From Brumimicrobium aurantiacum (GTDB lineage: Bacteria; Bacteroidota; Bacteroidia; Flavobacteriales_D; Crocinitomicaceae): a DNA stretch of 64,000 bases. The stretch lies in assembly GCF_003402975.1 (NCBI RefSeq), contig NZ_QURB01000006.1, positions 181,213-245,212 on the forward strand. The letters are read 5' to 3'. The notes under the pieces are model-generated. The model did not search any database. It saw only the letters and a program-made list of their open reading frames with translations, and was not told where the DNA came from. This document shows positions 48,655 through 57,080 of this stretch, piece by piece. The position numbers were made by a program, and so were the translations under genes. How positions within the stretch are numbered: the first letter of the stretch is position 1; every line of letters starts with the position of its first letter.

Positions 48655-49328
48655 TGGAATTTTGGACATCTATAATTGAAAATAACCCGGGTTTAATCAA
48701 TATTATTCTCACAGGCGTTATCTTACCTCTTGGTATTCTTTATCTTACCAATCGTAATAGTAGGAAATTAAAAGAAATTGAAAAAGAACTTGATGTTAGG
48801 TTTCGTTCCAAAGAAGATATACGAGAACAAGAGAAAAAGGTATACGGCTCTCTCTCAAAAATATTATTTGATGTCCAGCAACTTCACGTTTCTTTGTCAG
48901 GTACTTGCGTTGATAATAATTGTATTAATGACTCTATAAAACGGTTTGATTCTTCAATCCAAAAATACCATGAAGAAATATCCAATAATATGCTATACCT
49001 TTCATCCTCCAGCATTAACAAAATATATGAGTTTTATAATTCAATTGGGGAGCTGAAAATTCAACTCCAAGAATTAAACGAAAAAAAGGAATATGACATG
49101 GCTCATGTTGTAGTCTATTATTCCTCTCAAGAGCTTGCAGAATCATTAATCCATCTTCAAGAGCAATTCATTACGGAAAGAAGTGATTTAAAAGTTGAAT
49201 TTAATAAGACAAAACAAGAAATGATGAAATATTGCTGTGGATCAGAACCACCGAAGGAACTGAAAGAAAAGTACGAATCATTGAAAAAAAACTTAATGGA
49301 AAGACACTTAATAGAAGCCAGTGCTTAA
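48654..49328 (+). CDS. Membrane-anchored coiled-coil protein (second cassette cargo)
   Basis: A 224-residue protein: one membrane helix (about 13-32, IILTGVILPLGILYL), then long helices with coiled-coil character (35-60, 130-215) and two Cys-rich spots (CVDNNC and YCCG). No family is recognised. Its place after module copy 2 corresponds to that of the AbiC-like gene after copy 1. A membrane anchor plus cytoplasmic coiled coil would fit a defence protein, but this is a guess from position. Confidence 0.5.
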   Translation: MEFWTSIIENNPGLINIILTGVILPLGILYLTNRNSRKLKEIEKELDVRFRSKEDIREQEKKVYGSLSKILFDVQQLHVSLSGTCVDNNCINDSIKRFDSSIQKYHEEISNNMLYLSSSSINKIYEFYNSIGELKIQLQELNEKKEYDMAHVVVYYSSQELAESLIHLQEQFITERSDLKVEFNKTKQEMMKYCCGSEPPKELKEKYESLKKNLMERHLIEASA

Positions 49329-49504
49329 AAAAGTATGTGAAAAGTTGAGCGGATAGTATAGATTTTCAAATACTTGGCTTGTATCTGACTTTTAGTTTTG
49401 TTATTGTCAAACGTGTATCAAAATCATCTAAAGTAAGCTGTTAACAATGTGGAGAAGATTATTTTGATATTACTTAGTTTAAAAACCTTTTAAAAGAAAC
49501 CTTT

Positions 49505-49900
49505 ATGAAAATACTTCTGTTTTTAATATTTTGTACTTCATCGATTAGTTTATATTCTCAATCAGTTATGGAGCCTGTGAGTATAAAGTTTAATCGTGTT
49601 TATTATTTTGCACCAGAAAGCCAACTTTCACCAACAATAAGTAAGGTGAGAAAAATAAGTACTTATGTAAATATCGACTTTGAATTTAACACAATAAAAA
49701 TCGTAACTTATTATTCAAATCCACCAAAAGAATCAACCTATACAATAAAATCCATCGATAACTCAAATAGTAGTTTGTACAAATTTGTCTGTAGGGCAAG
49801 TAATTACGCTGAGGTTATTATTGAAGTAGATCTATCAGATTTGACTGTTACAAGGAAAGTAACTCATAATGGGATATTACACAAGTATTATAATGAGTAA
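49505..49900 (+). CDS. Small exported hypothetical protein
   Basis: A 131-residue protein with a signal peptide (about 1-19, ending LYSQ) and a strand-rich mature part. Not recognised. It may be the lone survivor of a larger insertion, since decayed coding DNA follows. Confidence 0.5.
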   Translation: MKILLFLIFCTSSISLYSQSVMEPVSIKFNRVYYFAPESQLSPTISKVRKISTYVNIDFEFNTIKIVTYYSNPPKESTYTIKSIDNSNSSLYKFVCRASNYAEVIIEVDLSDLTVTRKVTHNGILHKYYNE

Positions 49901-50346
49901 TGAAAGAAGTAAATCAGCTTATTAATATATCTGAGGGTGTTGAAAACCTTAATTTAATTTTTTGCGTATAATGAACTAGAGTGAAGAAACTCTAGTTTTG
50001 ATTTTTAAAGGGAAAAAAATGGATAAGTAAATACTGATAATGAAATAACTGGAGTAAAAACCTTGTTGCAGGAAATGTGTAATTCTAAGAAGATTCTCAA
50101 TATCAGTGTTTCTCAAATTTCAGGTAATATTCTGTTTGAAGAGGAGGAAATTACAAAATTAAATGAGTCGGGTAGTATTGATATTCAATCAAATATTTAT
50201 TGAATCCATATACAATGGAGAAGAGGCCAATTTTGGTGGAGTAATGGTTTTTGGATTTAAAACAAATTTTATGATGAAATCAGGTTTAAAATTAATCACA
50301 ACGGAAAATTAACATGCTCCGTTGTGGTATTTTGTTTTCATTATTA
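49901..50346. other. Gene-free stretch with a decayed frame and a terminator
   Basis: From about 50041 to 50203 a start-less frame reads protein-like (TLLQEMCNSKKILNISVSQ, SGNILFEEEEITKL) and then stops, a probable gene remnant. A perfect 9-bp hairpin CACAACGGA / TCCGTTGTG (50297-50305, 50318-50326) closes the stretch. Confidence 0.45.
50297..50335. terminator. Hairpin before the 63-residue gene
   Basis: A 9-bp perfect stem with a 12-base loop, followed on the plus strand by GTATTTTGTTTT. It could end either the plus-strand remnant or the minus-strand pair that starts beyond 50347. Confidence 0.6.
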
Positions 50347-50538
50347 TTAAGAAATCAACTTTTCACAAAACCGATAAATGCTTACAAACTTACTTCTCTC
50401 AGTTCCTGGTTCCGTTTCAATAATCTTTTGTTTTAGTTTTTCCATTTCTGCAGGAATTTCCTTCCTGGGCATTGATCTTAAAATACTTTTTGTAACTGCT
50501 GGATTAATATGATACATGATATTTGAATTTGTGTTCAT
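50347..50538 (-). CDS. Small hypothetical protein of the cassette locus
   Basis: A 63-residue helical protein (INPAVTKSILRSMPRKEIPAEM...). A truncated copy lies at 47919-48089. It follows the DUF6943 gene by 40 bases on the minus strand. No function known. Confidence 0.55.
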   Translation of the reverse strand: MNTNSNIMYHINPAVTKSILRSMPRKEIPAEMEKLKQKIIETEPGTERSKFVSIYRFCEKLIS

Positions 50539-50578
50539 TCCACCTCATCATTTTGAGATGGACCGAACTGATTTATTA

Positions 50579-51001
50579 TTACTGTTTTATTAATTGGTGA
50601 ACTAGAACTTGGCGCAATTGCTTTAAGGTGTTCTGGATTCGCTTGTAATTCTCTTCCTTCTTCTCCAATTCTAAAAGTGATGAAACTGTCTTTTGAATCG
50701 CTTCGGGGTTGTTAGAAGTGATTTTTTGAGCATCCTTAATGATATTGATGAGGTCATTTTTGCGAATGAAAGGAATCACAGATCCGACTAAAGCAATCTG
50801 AAATTGTTTTCCTTGATGGAGAGAATACACAATCCAGTACAAACTTTCTTTTTCCTTTTCCGTTTCACAGCTTATCACAAAGCAATTTGGACATGGTTTT
50901 TTGAGTGGTTTTCCGCTATTCAATCCTTTGTTTAGGATGAAGAAATGCGGTCCTTTATACTCGATTTCTGGTCGATAGGTAATCATTTTGAAATTAGACA
51001 T
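50579..51001 (-). CDS. DUF6943 family protein
   Basis: About 140 residues from the ATG at 50999-51001. A longer frame extends 31 codons further but would encode a low-complexity leader, so the internal ATG is chosen. Family-like segments: MITYRPEIEYKGPHFFILN, KPCPNCFVISCE, ALVGSVIPFIRKNDL and a helical C-terminus. From memory this family is frequent in Bacteroidota accessory regions; function unknown. Confidence 0.7.
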   Translation of the reverse strand: MSNFKMITYRPEIEYKGPHFFILNKGLNSGKPLKKPCPNCFVISCETEKEKESLYWIVYSLHQGKQFQIALVGSVIPFIRKNDLINIIKDAQKITSNNPEAIQKTVSSLLELEKKEENYKRIQNTLKQLRQVLVHQLIKQ

Positions 51002-51416
51002 AATTCTGGTTTTAAAAATTAAGTCTCTCTTCGGTCGCTTCGCTCCGCGGGTATTTCCAAAAGAAAAAGCCAAAAAAAATGACCAAAAGGCCAAAAAAAA
51101 AGGAAAAAAGAAAGCTCATTTTTCAGGGCTAAAAAGCAGGTTTGTCAAGATTTTTGACAATAAAAAATTTGACTCCTGCAGCTAAGCCCAAAAATGAATG
51201 AGTTACTATTGAGAAAAGTAAAATCAAGTTAGAATGTAATCACAAAATTATTATTGCAAAACCCGGAGGGCTTGAACTTTACAAAGCTGTGGTTAGCCCT
51301 ATCTTTGCTTTTATTTTTTTATTTTATTCTCCCAGGGATAAGGTAGATGCTTTTTTAAATCGAAGCTTTAAACTTATTCAAAGTGGTAAATGATTGAACG
51401 GAGGTATTACTTTTTA

Positions 51417-51595
51417 TTCAAGTGTATGTGTTCTTTTGATTGTAAGGAGTGGTTATTCGAAAGGAGAAACGATTTAGAAAAGCAAAAGTTAAATGTAAAA
51501 GAAAACACATACTCTTGACTCCTTTAATGTTTAACTAGAGGGGAAAGGCTAAGTACCTGCTGACCTTTTGGGAAGCTGGTGCATTTCAGGAATAA
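51417..51595. repeat. Repeat family A, copy 1 (possible structured RNA)
   Basis: Left arm CAAGTGTATGTGTT (51419-51432) pairs with AACACATACTCTTG (51504-51517 region), and the stem extends to about 22 bp. Then CTTGACTCCTTTAATG and a second hairpin ACCTGCT / AGCTGGT (51554-51580) with one T-T mismatch. The three copies share this order. Confidence 0.6.
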
Positions 51596-51684
51596 TGCTA
51601 ATCGAAAAGGGAACTAATGTTTTAATCGGAGGGGAGTGTAAATCAGCGAAGGGAGGAGTTCTTTTTTATCGGAGGAAAATGGTT

Positions 51685-51860
51685 TTACAAGTGTATGTGT
51701 TTTTGGATTTTGGGAAATGTGTTTTCTTGAATGGAAATGTTAGTGCTAAAGTCAAGTTATTTAAAAATGTAAACACATACTCTTGACTTCGATAATGCTT
51801 AATTGGAAAGGAGTGTTAGAAACACCTGCTGACTTTTTAGGAAGCTGGTATATTCTATGA
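51685..51860. repeat. Repeat family A, copy 2
   Basis: Arms CAAGTGTATGTGTT (from 51688) and AACACATACTCTTG (to about 51786), followed by a shared box and the second hairpin ACCTGCT / AGCTGGT. The interior between the arms is not conserved with copy 1. Confidence 0.6.
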
Positions 51861-52275
51861 GAAACGTTATTTCAAAGATTAGATTTAAAACGAATCTTTA
51901 TGTTTGTTTAAGGACCTGGTAACTTTTTTGATAATGCTAGAATCTGGTGATTTGGTCAAACGAAGAGGGAATTCTTTAAAAGTTTAATTCAGAATAGATA
52001 ACTGTTAATCGAAGGGATAAGTTGAAATATTCATTTAGAGCCAATTAATATTGATAATTGCACAGGAAATAACAGCCTTGAGCCTCTATCAATTCAAGAA
52101 CGAAGGGTTAATGGTTTATTTTAGGATAAAGCTAAACACGAAGGGCGCGAGCCGTCTGCGAGTGGAACGAAGGGGGGCGCAACAGATGGCTGGGAAGCAG
52201 ACAAGTTGCAACCTCTGTGCTTTTTGGCACACGAGGGGCGTTTCCAGTTTTTTGGATTTCGAAGGTATAATGCTT

Positions 52276-52470
52276 TACAAGTGTGGTTGTTTTTTTCCTT
52301 TGACAGGCTCAGGAACCAAAGGCTCAACGACCAATTAAATATATAGTATTATCGAGATAGGTAATCAAAAAATACCCACGCTTGACTTCTTTAATGTTAA
52401 AATGGAACGTAGAGTTTAAGTGCTTGCTGACCTTTTTCGGGCAGCTAGCAGATCTTAGGGTAATGCCAAA
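52276..52470. repeat. Repeat family A, copy 3 (diverged, co-varying arms)
   Basis: Left arm CAAGTGTGGTTGTTTTTTT (from 52279) pairs with AAAAAATACCCACGCTTG (52367-52384 region). Both arms changed relative to copies 1-2 in ways that mostly keep pairing (A-T to G-C, plus G-T pairs). The second hairpin is TGCTTGCTG / CAGCTAGCA, again with one central T-T mismatch. Confidence 0.6.
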
Positions 52471-52680
52471 AAACTGGAATCGCACCGAAGCCTGAGAGAC
52501 TAGCAGGCGAGCCAAACACGACGCTGCGGTGACACCCCATTTTTAAACTTCGCTTTAGCGAAAACCGAATAGGGGTTTGGGGTGGCAAAGTAGCAGCAAC
52601 TGAAGGAGGAAAACACCACACGTGAGAAAAATAAGTGGAATGTGGCGCGCGGAGTTTCCGAGCACGACACAATGGAGCGG

Positions 52681-52735
52681 TAAAAACAAGCCCGTAGTGA
52701 AACGGAGCTTTGTATAGGCTTGTTTTTATATTTTT
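52681..52735. terminator. Stable hairpin in the GC-rich patch
   Basis: A 12-bp perfect stem TAAAAACAAGCC / GGCTTGTTTTTA (52681-52692 and 52717-52728) with a 24-base loop, followed by ATATTTTTTG. It could act as a terminator. Confidence 0.5.
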
Positions 52736-52813
52736 TGAGCAGGGAGGTGTTGAGGACTGAAGACCATATTTCCTGTGCCAAACAATCTATAGTTGGAACT
52801 AATTTATGCGAAG

Positions 52814-52978
52814 CTAAGAAACAAAAAAATCGTCAGTTGTTGGGTGCGGAGGGTAGAGGTTATTTACAGGAGAAGAACTACAAGTTTGGAAGTTTACGGT
52901 AGCGAAGGATTTAATGATGTGTTGGATTAAACCTTCAATTTCATGTAACTCTTTTTCGTTAAGCTCTGATTTATCCAT
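52814..52978 (-). CDS. Doubtful small protein overlapping repeat B
   Basis: A 54-codon frame from the ATG at 52976-52978 starts with a plausible helix (MDKSELNEKELHEIEGLIQH). Its second half is translated repeat B, which is not coding in the other copy. A short real gene whose end was replaced by the repeat is possible. Confidence 0.3.
   Translation of the reverse strand: MDKSELNEKELHEIEGLIQHIIKSFATVNFQTCSSSPVNNLYPPHPTTDDFFVS
52823..52913. repeat. Repeat family B, copy 1
   Basis: About 85 bases starting AAAAATCGTCAG and ending in the small hairpin region ACAAGTTTGGAAGTTTACGG. It matches 54738-54817 with about 75-80 percent identity and several small gaps. Same orientation as copy 2. Confidence 0.7.
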
Positions 52979-53132
52979 TTTTGATTGGTTAATCAAGAAA
53001 ACAATTGACCAATAGTTTTCACGGGTAAAAATGTTTTCCCACTGTCATGAAGTTTGATAAATCCTTGCTATTTTAAACATGAAGTACCAATTAAAAACAA
53101 TGGTAAAATAAATTTAACATGAAATTAAAAAT

Positions 53133-54581
53133 TTATTGAGAGATAAAGACTAGTTTATATGTTTGTTCACAAATCGAATTGGATACTCGTAGTAAGTAAT
53201 TTCCAGTGGAAAGTTGTAATTCTTTACCAGAAATACTAACCTTATCGACATTCAATTCAGAATATATAATCTTACCAGCCTGATCAAATAACTCTATTTT
53301 ATTTGGCAAAAATAAGGGATCTCCAAAATTCCAACTATCAATAGTGGGATTAGGGTATAATGATAAATTTTCCAAAAACTTTATATTAGTATGGGTATTC
53401 TCCTTATAACAACCAAAGTTATCTGAAATGGTTAAAACGTAATTTCCTTCTTCATTAAATTTACGATAATGGCCGACTACATTATCTGACCATTCATAAT
53501 TTAAATTTGAGTTACTTTCGTCCAGTTCGAATAACTTTTCACTACAAAGAACTATTGACGAATCTAATTTAAAGGCATCATATTTAGGATGAACAAAAAT
53601 TGAATTTTTTAGTGTTAAAGTGTCAGACCCACAATTTCCATTGGTAATTAATTCGATATCATAAACCCCTTCCTTGTCAAAACAATATATCACACTATCT
53701 TCTGAATTGCCTGTTGTACTTGCTCCAGGTATATTCCACTCCCAACTATTAACGGAATCTTTCTTTTTTTCAATTAATTCAATACAATCCCCCTCACAAA
53801 TGGATTCATTATCTATGATAACATTAGGTTCAATTGATTTTGTTAGCGAGATATTATCCAAGTTGAGATAAATTGCATTTGAACCTTGATTTGACATTGG
53901 CTCTATACACTTCTGAGTATTTGTTAGGGCATTGTAGAAGGCTCCAAATGCTACTTTATCATAATTATCTGATGCTGTAAAATCAATTGAAAAAGAGGCG
54001 TATTCTTTGAAAGGAATTAAACTAGTTGGGATTGAAACTTGAGGTTTTACTCCCCATTCACCACAAGTATGAGTATAACCACAACCAGTTGGATCCGAGC
54101 CATTATAAAAGTAGAAGCCAAAATCTATGCATTCTGATCCGAACCCAGTAGAAAGTATTGATCCTCCGTTGTCTATTCTGACATCAAACGTTACTGTATA
54201 TTTAGTACATTTCTCCAGAGATGCTATTAAATCTCCTTTTATAGATTCACGTTGTAAAGAACCGTTACAGTATGCATCGTTAGGGAGGAAGTCCATCCCG
54301 ACAAGACCTGTGCCGCTTGAAGGAACGCCTTCAGCATAATTACCAAAACCAGGATCACCTGGCCCATAGTCTTCTGTATTTAGATAGTCTGCTGGGCCTG
54401 CAATACAATCCCACCCGGTGCAATCTCCGTAAATAATTCCATTAACTCCAGAAACTGCTGTATGTTCTTCAAAATCAGGATTAGGAAATAAGTTTTGTCC
54501 ATATGTGAAGGATGAAGAAAAAATAAACATCAGGAACGTTCTAAACACAATTGTTTTAAAATACGATAAAGACATATTCAT
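53133..54581 (-). CDS. PKD-containing T9SS-secreted protein
   Basis: A 482-residue protein with a signal peptide (about 1-29, ending TYGQ). The N-terminal region (30-245) is a carbohydrate-binding-like beta domain (LFPNPDFEEH, YTVTFDVRIDNGG). A PKD-like domain (about 255-335: NSWEWNIPGAST, EGVYDIELITNGNCG) and an Ig-like segment follow. The C-terminal sorting domain is at about 410-482 (LSLYPNPTIDSWNFG, IELFDQAGKIIYSE, STGNYLLRV). It is framed by two copies of repeat B. Likely a surface or secreted binding protein. Confidence 0.85.
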   Translation of the reverse strand: MNMSLSYFKTIVFRTFLMFIFSSSFTYGQNLFPNPDFEEHTAVSGVNGIIYGDCTGWDCIAGPADYLNTEDYGPGDPGFGNYAEGVPSSGTGLVGMDFLPNDAYCNGSLQRESIKGDLIASLEKCTKYTVTFDVRIDNGGSILSTGFGSECIDFGFYFYNGSDPTGCGYTHTCGEWGVKPQVSIPTSLIPFKEYASFSIDFTASDNYDKVAFGAFYNALTNTQKCIEPMSNQGSNAIYLNLDNISLTKSIEPNVIIDNESICEGDCIELIEKKKDSVNSWEWNIPGASTTGNSEDSVIYCFDKEGVYDIELITNGNCGSDTLTLKNSIFVHPKYDAFKLDSSIVLCSEKLFELDESNSNLNYEWSDNVVGHYRKFNEEGNYVLTISDNFGCYKENTHTNIKFLENLSLYPNPTIDSWNFGDPLFLPNKIELFDQAGKIIYSELNVDKVSISGKELQLSTGNYLLRVSNSICEQTYKLVFISQ

Positions 54582-55192
54582 TTCTTGTTTTATAAAGTGA
54601 TTATTTAGGTAACCATATATACAACGCTAGAAAGTAAGGAAAGGTTGGTGATTATTTCATGATACCAAGTTATATAGTACTCCCCATTTATAGGACAACA
54701 TATAAAGTTGTAATTTTAAACAATAAATTTGAGAAATAAAAATCGTCAGGTGTTGGTTACGGAGGGTAGGGGGCATTTATCAGAGGCAGTAACCACAAGA
54801 TTGGAAACTTGCGGTATCTGGGCAAGGAGGAAGGTTTTATTTCAGGGGTAACCATAGCCTGTTTCTTCTGATGTAATTTCAGTATAAATTATTATGAGCT
54901 CTAAGAATAGTATTTGATAAGGAAGTTTCTTTCCCGAAGCTTTCCCGAAGTTATCCCGAAATCCTCCTTGAGAATATAGTCCTCTTCCTAATCTGAAGAC
55001 TTCTTTATGCCTTTAGATGCAGAATTCCAAAGTTCAGGACTAAATCCGTATCAATTTGTTGAAAGTTACTAAATCAACTGAGAAAACCATAAGTATGGAA
55101 ACTTACGGATAGTTTGTCTGGAATGAAAGTGTTTTTTACTATTTCAATGAATATTAACTGTTTATTGAATTTAGTACCTGTTCTCCATTTTT
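54582..55192. other. Intergenic stretch with repeats
   Basis: No intact gene. It holds repeat B copy 2, a partial third copy (55086-55112), and three tandem 11-base units CTTTCCCGAAG, CTTTCCCGAAG, TTATCCCGAAA at 54929-54961. Confidence 0.5.
54738..54817. repeat. Repeat family B, copy 2
   Basis: Same order as copy 1: AAAAATCGTCAG, GGAGGGTAGG, then ACAAGATTGGAAACTTGCGGTA with a CAAG/CTTG hairpin. A partial relative at 55086-55112 reads ATAAGTATGGAAACTTACGG, with TAAG/CTTA keeping the pairing. Confidence 0.7.
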
Positions 55193-55242
55193 ATTGCACA
55201 AAAGTACGGCAGTTTTAAATATTTGCCGTAGATTTGTGCAAT
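55193..55242. promoter_or_regulatory. Nested palindromic operator/promoter of the AbiEi-like gene
   Basis: Outer arms ATTGCACAAA (55193-55202) and TTTGTGCAAT (55233-55242) are perfect complements. Inner arms TACGGCA (55205-55211) and TGCCGTA (55224-55230) are too. The arms are separated by 2-base mismatches and a 12-base AT-rich centre. TAGATTTG (55229-55236), a -7-type box, lies inside the right half, and the ATG follows the palindrome directly. AbiEi-type antitoxins are known to bind inverted repeats in their own promoters. Confidence 0.75.
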
Positions 55243-55812
55243 ATGATAGAAACGTTGCCACATAAAAATGGGTATATTTTAACCAAAGATGCTAGAGGTA
55301 AACGGAATTTGTTTAACAAACTCAAGCAGCTTATGGAAGAAGGTGTAGTTGAAAAACTCAAAGCAGGATTGTATAAAATACCTGAACTAGCTACACTTAA
55401 CCATTGGCAGGAGATTTCACTGATCTATCCTAAAGCTATAATTTGTTTGACTTCGGCGAGTTCTTATTATAATTTGTCTACTTATATGCCGCATGAAACA
55501 CATTTGGCTATAAGTCGTAAAGCTAAAATGAAAATAGAAGATTATCCTCCAGTACAACTTTACTATTGGCCTGATGTATATTACAAACAACATATCGTAA
55601 ATATTGATGGAGTGAATGTTTACTCTCTGGAACGAACGGTTTGTGATATTGTGCGTACTTTCCGGGAATCAGATGTAGATTTGGTGAAAGAAGTGGCAAG
55701 AGAATACCTTAAAAGAAAAGATAAAAACCTAGGTTTGTTAATGAAAACGGCAGGAGAGATAAGTATTGAAAATAAGGTGAGGGGAGTATTTGAGTTGTTG
55801 ATTCGAAGTTGA
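55243..55812 (+). CDS. AbiEi-type antitoxin/transcriptional regulator (orphan)
   Basis: 189 residues from the ATG at 55243; the frame can be extended three codons to a TTG, which would lie inside the operator. The N-terminal winged helix (about 1-50: NLFNKLKQLMEEGVVEKLKAGLYKIP) and the following domain (CLTSASSYYNLST, THLAISRKAK, VNVYSLERTVCDIVR, VKEVAREYLKR) fit the type IV antitoxin AbiEi family. No AbiEii nucleotidyltransferase toxin gene follows, so it is an orphan or a plain repressor. The promoter box suggests a near-leaderless transcript. Confidence 0.8.
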   Translation: MIETLPHKNGYILTKDARGKRNLFNKLKQLMEEGVVEKLKAGLYKIPELATLNHWQEISLIYPKAIICLTSASSYYNLSTYMPHETHLAISRKAKMKIEDYPPVQLYYWPDVYYKQHIVNIDGVNVYSLERTVCDIVRTFRESDVDLVKEVAREYLKRKDKNLGLLMKTAGEISIENKVRGVFELLIRS

Positions 55813-56037
55813 TTGGAATCAATTTTGATTTACCCTTTATTTCTAGAGACTATTTATAGTATTGTTTTTGGGTCATGAATTATACTACCCCATAGATAGA
55901 TTCTATAAGGAATATACTCTTTATTCGTTAAAACGTTTTGTTGAGTGAATCGGAACTTATACTCGCTTTTCAAACTATTTTAAACAATATGAAAATTATA
56001 GGTTTATTTATGAATTTAAAGTAACATTAGCTGCAAA

Positions 56038-56451
56038 ATGGAGAAATTAAAAACAATCAAAGCAATTTGTGTCAAAACAAATGCGCTAGACTACTTTGGT
56101 GAGGAGGATAGAAATTGGAATGTTGAAATCGAAAAGGAGTATGACATCTTAACAATTAAATCGGAGATCAAAGAAGGCAATCATTCAATGATGGTTATTT
56201 ACGCAGATCCAATTAATGACTTTCGACCATCAGGATTTGTTCCAATGGAATTGTTTGAAATAGATTTTGATCAATTACCAGAAACTTATCATCAAATAAC
56301 GAATGCGGATGATGAGACTATAATTGAAATATCAGCTTTATCAGAAGTAGGTTTGAAACTAATTCATGATGCCTTTTAGGAAGCTTTGTATAATGAAGAT
56401 GAAAAGGTGAGTAAAATATACTTTGAGATTTTGGAGCGGTTGGGGTGTTAA
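56038..56451 (+). pseudogene. Hypothetical protein gene interrupted by an in-frame amber codon
   Basis: The frame from ATG encodes 113 residues (IKAICVKTNALDYFGEEDRN, GFVPMELFEIDFDQLP) to a TAG at 56377-56379. The same frame then continues EALYNEDEKVSKIYFEILER to a TAA at 56449-56451, which looks like a natural C-terminal helix. So the gene was probably about 137 codons and has a premature stop. The short form may still be made. The family is not recognised; size and acidity resemble small immunity-type proteins. Confidence 0.55.
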
Positions 56452-56524
56452 AATCGATGTAAAATAATGTGACTAAAAATGAAATATCAATGTTTAAATC
56501 AGGTATGCTTAATTATTTTTTTAA

Positions 56525-56851
56525 CTATTTAAACTTGCCGGTTACGAAGCTTCTATTTTTCAATACAGAATAAATCAACCACCCACTAACAATTACATCC
56601 ACAATATTCCACATTTCTCTTCCTAGGGTAATTTTGAAAAAGGGCTGAAAGAGTAGGGCAAGGGCTCCGAAAATAATCATTTCAGTTTTATCGTCTTTTT
56701 CACTTGCTTTGTAGGCAAGGATTCCAAAACCAACTAAAGCAGCAAAACGAACGAACATGAAGAATCCGTAAGGCATGTCAAGAAGACATAGAAAAAATAA
56801 GATTGCAAGGACTATTTTTATTTTGGAGTATGGGGTGTTTATTTTTGACAT
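56525..56851 (-). CDS. DUF6804-type small membrane protein
   Basis: A 108-residue protein with about four short membrane helices. Family-like segments are DMPYGFFMFVRFAALVGFGIL, MIIFGALALLFQPFFKITLGR and MWNIVDVIVS. Function unknown. Confidence 0.7.
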   Translation of the reverse strand: MSKINTPYSKIKIVLAILFFLCLLDMPYGFFMFVRFAALVGFGILAYKASEKDDKTEMIIFGALALLFQPFFKITLGREMWNIVDVIVSGWLIYSVLKNRSFVTGKFK

Positions 56852-57080
56852 AGGTTGTTCTACTTTTAAATTATGTTATTAAATAAATTAGAAATCTAAG
56901 TAATATAATGATAGTTTGTAAAAATATGTTAATTTTGAAATATATCAGACTATATTATTGAAAATTTATAAGCCTAAACTTGATGACTGAAGCCTACCTG
57001 AAAAATTATAGGTTGTCATGGTTGACATTAAACAAAGGTCCATTTCTTTTTGCTTAAGCCTAAAATGATACTTATTATTC

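Larger units (their letters stand above)
51002..52813. other. Gene-poor accessory stretch with repeats and a GC-rich patch
   Basis: Apparent frames here are short and without protein character. Visible structure: Lys/Ala-rich low-complexity DNA at 51040-51130, three copies of repeat family A, a GC-rich patch at 52125-52260 and another at 52490-52700. The second patch includes the palindrome TTCGCTTTAGCGAA (52548-52561 region) and a 12-bp hairpin at 52681-52728. Base composition differs from the surroundings. Confidence 0.6.

Noticed and set aside
51002..51094. N-terminal extension of the DUF6943 protein
   Set aside because: The 31 extra residues are low-complexity Lys/Phe-rich translation of intergenic DNA, and family members as I recall them start near the internal Met.
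52051..52338. Frames of 60-95 codons in the GC-rich patches of 52.0-52.9 kb on both strands
   Set aside because: They overlap each other on opposite strands, have odd composition and no recognisable domain; GC-rich DNA simply has fewer stops.
51417..52470. CRISPR array or integron attC sites as an explanation of repeat family A
   Set aside because: Spacing is irregular (about 270 and 590 bases), only three copies exist, no cas or integrase gene is near, and no attC core-site pattern is seen.
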